A stretch of 64,000 nt of DNA, from assembly GCA_017510405.1 (NCBI GenBank), contig JAFWNG010000007.1:1-64000 (forward strand). The letters run 5' to 3'. Origin of the DNA: Solobacterium sp. Lineage in GTDB: Bacteria > Bacillota_I > Bacilli_A > Erysipelotrichales > Erysipelotrichaceae. Of the stretch, positions 58,350 to 64,000 are shown one piece after another. A program made the translations under genes and the position numbers. Every line of letters begins with the position of its first letter. Positions within the stretch are counted from its first letter, which is position 1. Under the pieces are notes generated by a model that saw nothing but the letters and a program-made list of their open reading frames with translations, did not search any database and was not told the DNA's origin.

Positions 58350-59212
58350 CTCGTCCCAGCCTTTCCCAGAGACACATTCCGTGCGTTTTCTTCTGTATCG
58401 TCATCCTCCTCATAGCCGTCGTACGGCGCGGAGGGATCCGTGTACTTTCTGGTGAACGGCCTGCATATCTCTGTTCTGTGCCGGAAGGCAAAGTCCAGAT
58501 CATCCGTCCAGCCGGTATGTCCGGTGATGATCTTCACAGGATGGTTTCTCGCCCGCAGATTCCTTTCCAGCGCTTCCAGCGACCGGACTGCCAGTCTGTT
58601 GTCTTCCGCAAGGGTGCTGAGGAAGCTGTATCCTCCGTCCGCGCCGAACCAGATCGTATCGCCCGTGAAGAGATATTCATCATCGATGAGATAGACCATA
58701 TGTCCCCATGTATGTCCGGGACAGAGGATGCATTCTATCCTGATATCTCCGACCGTCACGATCATGCCGTCCTTCAGCAGGACTTTCCTGTTGTCTGTTT
58801 TTACCAGCGGCAGTCTGTACGCTCCATGGAAAACTTTCCTGCGGATCTCTCCGGTGAGGTACCGGTTCTCTATTTCCCCGATATATACAGCCGCGTCTTT
58901 GAACAGCAGTTCGCTGTCCCGCTCCAGTGCACCCATATGATCGGTATCCTGGTGCGTAATAAAGATCTGATGAATGGATGCCGGATCGATATCCAGCCAG
59001 GCCATTTTTTCTTTCAGGCGCTCATAGTTATATCCCGCATCGATCATGATCGTGACGCCGTTTCTGGTATAAAAGAAAATGTTTGCGATCCATTCCCGTA
59101 CACATGCGACATGACCGTCGATCCAGCCTGTGTTCAGCGGCTTGAAGATCGCTCTGCCGCGGAACAGCCGGCTCATTGTTTTCTTCTGGTGTTCCGAATC
59201 CTTCTTTGCCAT
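58346..59212 (-). CDS. MBL-fold metallo-hydrolase
   Basis: A 288-residue metallo-beta-lactamase-fold hydrolase. The metal motif reads FITHQDTDHMGALE near residue 83, with Asp at the usual second-His position (HxDxDH), as in the YflN-like subgroup. CPGHTWGHMVYLID near 165 and FTGDTIWFGAD near 185 are the further ligands. Start at 59212 follows AGGAGGCTGTG. First gene of the MBL-methyltransferase-methyltransferase-ATC string. Substrate unknown. Confidence 0.87.
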   Translation of the reverse strand: MAKKDSEHQKKTMSRLFRGRAIFKPLNTGWIDGHVACVREWIANIFFYTRNGVTIMIDAGYNYERLKEKMAWLDIDPASIHQIFITHQDTDHMGALERDSELLFKDAAVYIGEIENRYLTGEIRRKVFHGAYRLPLVKTDNRKVLLKDGMIVTVGDIRIECILCPGHTWGHMVYLIDDEYLFTGDTIWFGADGGYSFLSTLAEDNRLAVRSLEALERNLRARNHPVKIITGHTGWTDDLDFAFRHRTEICRPFTRKYTDPSAPYDGYEEDDDTEENARNVSLGKAGTR

Positions 59213-59275
59213 GATCACAGCCTCCTGTGTTTCTTCCGGATAATGATCCGGTTTCTTCTGAATCTGCGGGATACA

Positions 59276-59291
59276 GTTAGATATAACTAAT
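59276..59291. promoter_or_regulatory. GTTAG-N6-CTAAT operator box 2
   Basis: GTTAG-ATATAA-CTAAT, 64 bases upstream of the MBL hydrolase start; one mismatch in the right arm against the other two boxes. Confidence 0.5.
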
Positions 59292-59367
59292 CATCAGCTA
59301 AAAAAAGAGTATTCCTTAAGATCCCGCCTGCTTCCTCCGCCGCAGCGGATTCATTTCAAAAGCAAAA

Positions 59368-59383
59368 GTTAGCGTGAACTAAC
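59368..59383. promoter_or_regulatory. GTTAG-N6-CTAAC operator box 3
   Basis: GTTAG-CGTGAA-CTAAC, 92 bases upstream of box 2. The interval 59,300-59,574 otherwise holds no gene; it is AT-rich and probably contains the promoters. Confidence 0.6.
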
Positions 59384-59574
59384 CAAATGTGATTTTAACT
59401 GCTTAACAGAAAAAAATCAAGAGTACTCCATCAAGAATACGGTCTGTTTCCTGTATCTCAGTTCTGTATAAAAACCGGGCATCCCGATGTGGTCAGCGCA
59501 CGGTTTCTGACAGACGGTTTTTACGCTGTGTCCTGTGTGTCCGGCAGATACAGAACGATTTATTCTGAACCGGT

Positions 59575-60009
59575 TTACCAGTACCGGTTTCTTCTTTCCT
59601 CCAGTTCAGCGAGCGCACTGAATAATTGTTCTCTCAGTTCATTTTTAGAAAGACCGTTTACATACTTACGAAGATCCGCAAAATGCTGCTTCCGTCTTTC
59701 TTCTTCCTCATTTTCCCATTCATCCGCTTGTTTTAAAAAAATTTCTGCGGCTTCAGGCTCAGCAGTAAAATACAGTGCAATCATATGCTTGCAGACGACG
59801 CGGCGTCCATCGGCGAACCGGCAATTACAGACAGATCTCCGGGGATGTGCTTTATCAATATGCACTGTATAGTTTTGTCCTTCACTTCCCAATACGACCC
59901 CTTCATATGTATTTTTTCCTGATTTGTTCCAGGATACCACTTTATGATTCCGGTAATACTCCATTCCTCTCCAGACGGAATTACCACTCGCAGTTTCGAT
60001 CAGACCCAT
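59575..60009 (-). CDS. SWIM zinc-finger protein
   Basis: A 144-residue protein with a SWIM zinc finger (CNCRFADGRRVVCKHMIAL near residues 61-79, CxCx8CxH) in the middle and a highly charged C-terminal helix (EWENEEEERRKQHFADLRK). SWIM domains bind DNA or proteins; small stand-alone forms occur in Firmicutes without known role. Start at 60009 follows GGGAGGAAAAGG; a longer frame to 60096 is rejected. Confidence 0.8.
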   Translation of the reverse strand: MGLIETASGNSVWRGMEYYRNHKVVSWNKSGKNTYEGVVLGSEGQNYTVHIDKAHPRRSVCNCRFADGRRVVCKHMIALYFTAEPEAAEIFLKQADEWENEEEERRKQHFADLRKYVNGLSKNELREQLFSALAELEERRNRYW

Positions 60010-60100
60010 ATCCTTTTCCTCCCTGGCTGTCTGCTGTATTGTCTTATTTATGCGCTGATTGAAATACACTGTTGAACAGAAACATGTTGAAAGCAATAAC

Positions 60101-60628
60101 TTACGATTTGCTTGTATAACTCCTGATGATTTTGATGATCTGCAGTCCGTCCGTTTCCATTCCTTTCAGTTCCCCGTAAAAATAGTGCGCGGGGATCAGA
60201 GACTGAATCAGAATGAATAAATTGATGAAAAGAGCAGCACGGATAAAGAACTCTATAGCATCGGCGGTAATTATTTCTGAATGCAGGGACATACCTCCCA
60301 GTCTGACCGCCAGCAGTGCAGCAGTTAATATCAGAGATACAGCCGGACCTCCTGAAAGCATTGCAATACGCTTAGCTGCGGTATCTGTCATATTCTTCTC
60401 TGAAGGCATAAAACAGCCGTCAAAAGGGAGCAGTTTCACTGTCAGTTTCCTGGTATTCAGAAGTTTCTTTCCCGATCCGACCCTTATATGCCAGTCCCTG
60501 TCCTCTGTCACGATCCTGTATCCGAGAGCGTGGCCGGCTTCATGCAGAAAAACGGAGAGGAAAACCAGCATCCACAAGATGCTGACGAATATAATCAACT
60601 CAAATATAAGGGAAATTATCTCAGACAT
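60101..60628 (-). CDS. Membrane metalloprotease-like protein (M50 or site-2 type)
   Basis: A 175-residue membrane protein with the zinc motif LHEAGHALGYRI near residue 28 inside the first helices, MLSGGPAVSLILTAALLA near 88, and further helices to residue 150. M50-like proteases cut membrane-embedded regulators, but small members of this type are uncharacterised, and the LDG second motif is only loosely present. No anti-sigma factor gene is adjacent. Confidence 0.72.
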   Translation of the reverse strand: MSEIISLIFELIIFVSILWMLVFLSVFLHEAGHALGYRIVTEDRDWHIRVGSGKKLLNTRKLTVKLLPFDGCFMPSEKNMTDTAAKRIAMLSGGPAVSLILTAALLAVRLGGMSLHSEIITADAIEFFIRAALFINLFILIQSLIPAHYFYGELKGMETDGLQIIKIIRSYTSKS

Positions 60629-60766
60629 GTGATCACTCCAGTAAACACCGATTCGAATTCCTGTGAAGTCGTTAAAAATATAGTTTTTTCTGTTGTCTGC
60701 TCACTTAATCTTTTTTATCTTACGTCGTCTCCAAAATATCAGTACCGTTCGTAAGGACGGTATTGA

Positions 60767-61327
60767 TCAAAGCCCGTATGCGGCAATTCCCGCCAGTGCA
60801 GACAGGCAGACCAGCAGGATCGGCGATATCCCGCCCTTCCTGATCTTTCTGGTGCCAAAGTATATAGCGCCAAGCACCATGGTTAGGATCACAGGCCGCA
60901 GCTGCAGTGAATTATCCTGAATGATAATGCCATTCCGGATGATCATCCAGACACCGGATGCGAGGACGATTCCGATCATGCACGGCTTCAGTCCGCGAAG
61001 GACCGCCTGTACACAGGGATCCTTCAGCGCTGTCTTCAGGAGCACTGTTGCCAGGAGAATAATGATAAAGGACGGAAGTACAACGGCAAGCGTTGCTGTC
61101 AGTGATCCGAGGAACCCTGCCTGTGAGCTGCCGACATAGGTAGCAAGGTTTACCATGATCGGTCCCGGCGTGCTTTCACTGACAGCGATCATATATGTCA
61201 GCAATTCATCGTTTATCCAGCCGTAGGAAAGAACAACATCGCGGATCAGCGGTATCGCACCGTACGCGCCGCCAAAAGCGAAACACCCGACCTTGAGGAA
61301 GCCTGCAAATAATTCCAGCAGGATCAT
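60767..61327 (-). CDS. Chromate transporter family protein (ChrA-type, second half)
   Basis: A 186-residue membrane protein of the CHR family: KVGCFAFGGAYGAIPLIRDV near residue 11 and SESTPGPIMVNLATYVGSSQ near 49 are the motifs of a single-domain chromate transporter half. Short CHR proteins occur as pairs; this one overlaps its partner (ATGA junction) at 61324. It exports chromate or an unknown anion; 120-odd bases downstream hold no gene. Confidence 0.88.
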   Translation of the reverse strand: MILLELFAGFLKVGCFAFGGAYGAIPLIRDVVLSYGWINDELLTYMIAVSESTPGPIMVNLATYVGSSQAGFLGSLTATLAVVLPSFIIILLATVLLKTALKDPCVQAVLRGLKPCMIGIVLASGVWMIIRNGIIIQDNSLQLRPVILTMVLGAIYFGTRKIRKGGISPILLVCLSALAGIAAYGL

Positions 61328-61899
61328 TTCCCGGCACCTCCTGCAGCGGCAGGCTTTCTGACCATGAACAGGATCAGGCTGATCAGTCCTGCGGCAAGCA
61401 TCAGGGTTATGGAGGAGATCCTGACTGAGAAGATATTGATCATCAGCACAGCCGCAAACGCACAGAGTACAAACGCCTTCGGCATCGGTTTCTTCTGCAT
61501 CTTCTTCAGCATCCTGATCCCCGCATCCACGATCAGAATTCCTGCTGCGATCTTAATCCCCTGAAAAGCATGCGCGATCCAGGTAATTTCAAGAAAATGA
61601 TCCAGATACTTCGATATCGCAAAGATGATGCAGAATGAGGGAAGGATCATACCGATCGTCGCGGCCAGCGCTCCGGCAAAGCCTTTCTGTTTGTATCCGA
61701 CATAGGTTGCGCAGTTGATGGCGATAGGACCGGGAGTGGACTCTGCCACGACAGTGATATCCATCATCTCATCGTGGGTGATCCACTGCTTCTTTTCCAC
61801 ACAGGTGTTTTCGATCAGCGCGATCATGGCATATCCGCCGCCGAAGGTGAACAGTCCGATCTTCGCAAATGTCAGAAACAGATCAAGGAGAAGATTCAT
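61324..61899 (-). CDS. Chromate transporter family protein (ChrA-type, first half)
   Basis: A 191-residue CHR membrane protein: KIGLFTFGGGYAMIALIENT near residue 13 and AESTPGPIAINCATYVGYKQ near 52, then four to five further helices. Together with the next gene it forms a short-chain CHR pair with antiparallel halves. ATGA overlap with the ArsR-type regulator upstream. Substrate is presumed from the family name; chromate resistance is not proved by sequence. Confidence 0.88.
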   Translation of the reverse strand: MNLLLDLFLTFAKIGLFTFGGGYAMIALIENTCVEKKQWITHDEMMDITVVAESTPGPIAINCATYVGYKQKGFAGALAATIGMILPSFCIIFAISKYLDHFLEITWIAHAFQGIKIAAGILIVDAGIRMLKKMQKKPMPKAFVLCAFAAVLMINIFSVRISSITLMLAAGLISLILFMVRKPAAAGGAGK

Positions 61900-62222
61900 T
61901 TTTTTGCCTCCTCCCTGAATTCACACTGACAGATCTGGGGATCCCGGCAGAGGTCGAGGGAATGCTGTCTCATTTCAGAAAAGGCTTCGCACAATCCATC
62001 CAGCGCTTCCTGTTTCGGAAGATAGTGAATGTGGTACCCGAACCGTTCCCCATAAACAAGCCCTGCTTCCTTCAGTACTTTCATATGCTGCGAAACTGCT
62101 GACTCTGTAATTCCCAGTTTCTTCGAAAGAGAACGGACGCAGTGTTTCCGGATCAGGAGCTGTTGAAAAATAGAAAGTCTTGTTGGTTCTCCCAAGGCTT
62201 TCAGCATCATAGATATGTCCAT
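61896..62222 (-). CDS. ArsR-family winged-helix repressor
   Basis: A 108-residue regulator: EPTRLSIFQQLLIRKHCVRS near residue 13, recognition helix ITESAVSQHMKVLKEAGLVY near 37 and a C-terminal CRDPQICQCEF whose cysteines could sense metals or redox state. Start at 62222 follows GGGGGGTGC. It heads the chromate transporter operon and has two matching boxes in its promoter, so it probably represses the operon. Confidence 0.88.
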   Translation of the reverse strand: MDISMMLKALGEPTRLSIFQQLLIRKHCVRSLSKKLGITESAVSQHMKVLKEAGLVYGERFGYHIHYLPKQEALDGLCEAFSEMRQHSLDLCRDPQICQCEFREEAKK

Positions 62223-62238
62223 AAGCACCCCCCTTTAA

Positions 62239-62289
62239 TTTAGTAATGACTTAATTATAATCTTTATATTTGATTTAGTCAGCACTTAA
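62239..62289 (-). promoter_or_regulatory. ArsR/chromate operon promoter with two repeat boxes
   Basis: Minus strand: -35 CTGACT (62277-62282), 17-base spacer and -10 TATAAT (62254-62259). Two copies of TTTAGT-N4-ACTTAA lie at 62239-62254 and 62274-62289, one just beyond the -10 and one over the -35. Probable ArsR operators. Confidence 0.75.
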
Positions 62290-62338
62290 CAGGTTGCATT
62301 GCAGGAATACCATTTTTTGATTTTTGCGTCATTCACAA

Positions 62339-62584
62339 TCACGCTCTGCGCCTGATCCTCCTGAATCCTGCTGCACGCTTTTTCCGGCATTCCGGACAGT
62401 ATTTCGGCCAGTTTCCGGCATTTGACGGGAAAGTAAAGGTCTTCCCGCATTTCCGGCACTTTCTGGTAAGGGTATCCACCGGCTGGTACTTCGCCCTGCA
62501 CTCCTGACAGCAATCCGGCCAGTGCTGAACATTTTCCGGCAGTGTGAATGTCTTCCCACATATCCTGCATGTTCTTGTAATCAT
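62339..62584 (-). CDS. Small protein with duplicated zinc ribbon
   Basis: An 81-residue protein made of two near-identical zinc-binding units: CRICGKTFTLPENVQHWPDC with CQEC, then CRKCGKTFTFPSNAGNWPKY with CPEC, each with two CxxC pairs, followed by a basic tail RRIRRRA. Start is supported by CGGAGCCGGGA. The duplication and basic tail suggest a nucleic-acid-binding function. Isolated gene. Confidence 0.75.
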   Translation of the reverse strand: MITRTCRICGKTFTLPENVQHWPDCCQECRAKYQPVDTLTRKCRKCGKTFTFPSNAGNWPKYCPECRKKRAAGFRRIRRRA

Positions 62585-63002
62585 TCCCGGCTCCGATGTC
62601 TTTGATTTCCGGTCTCTCCCGGCAGTCAGTTTTTTTTACCAATCAAACATAACCTACCCTTTCCATCTTTTAGCTGTGCACTGGTATTTTCATCTGTTAA
62701 CCTTAGAGTTCCGACAGATCGGCATTTCCCGGCGAAAGGTCTGTCTTCGCATGTATTGTCTTAAGTGTTCTGTTTCTTTTACTATAGCCGTTGACCGCCC
62801 GAAAAGCATCAGCCTTTCGTACATGCTTCCTTTCAGCGTTTCTTTTTCCGATATCTGTTCGGCATAGTTTTTTCTCACCTGAACAAATCCTGCCGCGCCA
62901 GGGAAAAATACCAGCTTATTTCATGAACATAACGGAAAAACAACGGAAAATAATATTGTCATCCGCCCATGAGGCTGCGCTGACGGCAGAGAAGGAATCT
63001 GA

Positions 63003-63170
63003 ATGAAGGAAACACAGAAAGAAAACAATATCGGTTCAGCAAACAGACTGGCCGGGTCAATGCGCATATTCGGAACCAACGGTATTTTCAGGCGGTTCAT
63101 TTCCTTATCAAGCACATTGCCTGCCGTCATCAGGGGAATTATCTATGGTCCGAAGGAGAACGGTATATGA
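63003..63170 (+). CDS. Small basic protein (55 aa) coupled to the phosphatase-like gene
   Basis: ATG at 63003 behind GAAGGAATCTGA opens 55 codons (ANRLAGSMRIFGTNGIFRRF near the middle), ending in a TGA that overlaps the next ATG (63167). A 27-codon frame (62923-63006, NITEKQRKIILSSAH) precedes it with the same ATGA overlap. No family recognised. The coupled starts support a real small gene, perhaps a chaperone or membrane-associated peptide. Confidence 0.5.
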   Translation: MKETQKENNIGSANRLAGSMRIFGTNGIFRRFISLSSTLPAVIRGIIYGPKENGI

Positions 63171-64000
63171 AACACAGGCTGATCAAAACAATTCTCATAC
63201 TGTTCTGTGTGATCCTGAACAGTATCTGCTGCGGCTGTGCCGCCGATCGTCCCCTTAAGCTGGAGAACACCTCCATCGAGCATGAAACGGAACTGGGCGG
63301 TGCCTATCTCCATATCACGATTCCGGATTTCCTCGGTCTTGGCTTTCAGTTTGGCGACAGTGTTCATGCAGAGTTTTCAAACGGTTATATCCTGGAAGAC
63401 ATTCCTTTTCTTCAACGAGTATTACGTACCGGCAGGTGAGCCTCTGCTGGTCGGCTATCCCGGCTATCCATACATCAAAGTTGTCTTTAACAGTGATGAT
63501 GATCTCTGGGAAACAGCCGGTCTTGATGAAAGTGTCACCGCTTCCGTCACTCTGAATGAAAAAGGAAAATACATGGCAGTCATGGAGGAAAGAAGTCTTG
63601 AACAGCTGACTGACCGTGACGCGTTTGACAGTGATGAGATCTTTGCCAATTTCCGCAGCCTGAAAGGCGGCAGACTGAAAGAGGATTTCATTTACCGCGG
63701 TTCCTCACCGATCGACAACACCTATGAAAGAGCTGCCTACGCAGAAAAGCTGATAGAAAAAGCCGGCATACAGCTGATCCTGAATCTTTCCGATTCTGAA
63801 GAATCCCTTAAAGAACGCATTGCGTCTGCGGAATCTTCTGTGGATTATTATGTCCGCTTATATGAAGACGGCAGAGTTCTTCTTCCGCAGCTGACCATTT
63901 CTTATTCATCACCTGAAATGAAGAAAAAGACTGCGGATCTGCTGAGAACCATGACCACATTCAAAGGCCCTTATTTCATGCACTGCGCGCTGGGCAAGGA
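63167..64000 (+). pseudogene. Secreted tyrosine-phosphatase-like protein, frameshifted and cut by the window
   Basis: Starts behind AAGGAGAACGGTAT with an N-terminal signal peptide of about 26 residues (ICCGCAA at its end, possibly a lipoprotein). The first frame runs 90 codons and ends at 63439. From about 63,408 the coding sense continues in another frame (FNEYYVPAGEPLLVGYPGYP and onward) to the end of the window. A one-base change in the CCTTTTCTTCAAC area restores the reading. The final visible motif FMHCALGKD matches the HCxxGKDR start of dual-specificity/tyrosine phosphatases. The gene continues beyond 64000. Confidence 0.7.

Noticed and set aside
62690-62878. A 62-codon minus-strand frame
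   Set aside because: The frame reads like protein but starts with a GTG without a ribosome site and has no conserved feature. The surrounding 62,590-62,920 shows nothing else I can support.

Overview
This 64-kb window is dense chromosomal DNA from a bacterium of the Firmicutes, most likely an anaerobic gut or oral member of the Erysipelotrichaceae type or a relative. The reasons are strong AGGAGG-type ribosome sites, many ATGA-coupled minus-strand operons, a GlnRS rather than only the amidotransferase route, a B12-dependent MetH with a detached activation protein, ECF transport, Gram-positive lipoprotein signals and an IS4-type element. The genus call is inference. Base composition looks near 50% GC throughout, with two mobile insertions. 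Most genes run on the minus strand. No rRNA, tRNA or CRISPR array was seen.

Layout. 0-6 kb: DUF402 protein, AAC(3)-like acetyltransferase with the pseudouridine pair psuG/psuK, a DtxR/MntR-type repressor, a GNAT and a LysR regulator. 6-10 kb (plus strand): a methionine branch, metF, a separate MetH reactivation protein and metH, divergent from the LysR gene across a palindrome. 10-11.3 kb: a cobalamin riboswitch with an intrinsic terminator controls a DUF4430 membrane-anchored protein and an ECF S component, presumably feeding B12 to MetH. 11.4-21 kb: cysK, a TauE-polyprenol kinase-like fusion, ald, glnS, a tandem GNAT, a HAD phosphatase, AlkD and a class I aminotransferase. 21.06-24.17 kb: a decayed IS4-family element with perfect 21-bp ends whose transposase is split by about 1.4 kb of foreign minus-strand gene remnants, including a truncated merR with its 19-bp-spacer promoter. 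It sits in a bidirectional terminator.

24-36 kb: GNATs, DUF4256, a frameshifted PBP4B-like lipoprotein, an ICMT-like methyltransferase, a RibD-like reductase, xpt, a cysteine desulfidase-like protein, a PreA-like flavoprotein with an extra N-terminal cysteine domain, two XRE regulators (one fused to AbrB) and a membrane-anchored hydrolase. 36.1-38.0 kb: a group II intron with its maturase. 38-41 kb: hydrolase, GNAT and a two-gene ABC transporter.

41.2-48.2 kb is the most unusual part: a TetR gene with two TGACA-N3-TGTCA operators heads a tightly packed series of flavodoxins, one of them a lipoprotein and one fused to a DUF4405 membrane domain and a SUMF1-like domain. It also holds an Isf-type iron-sulfur flavoprotein, a DUF362 lipoprotein, a PF03773 permease and another lipoprotein. 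This looks like a membrane or cell-surface electron-transfer system. 48.3-51.4 kb: a four-gene operon with a lipoprotein prephenate dehydratase. 52.5-59.4 kb: a heterodimeric ABC exporter of the IrtAB/YbtPQ type, an ATC-hydrolase-like protein, two methyltransferases and an MBL hydrolase, linked by three GTTAG-N6-CTAAC boxes. The right end holds SWIM, M50-like and zinc-ribbon proteins, an ArsR-controlled chromate transporter pair and a frameshifted secreted tyrosine-phosphatase-like gene running off the edge.
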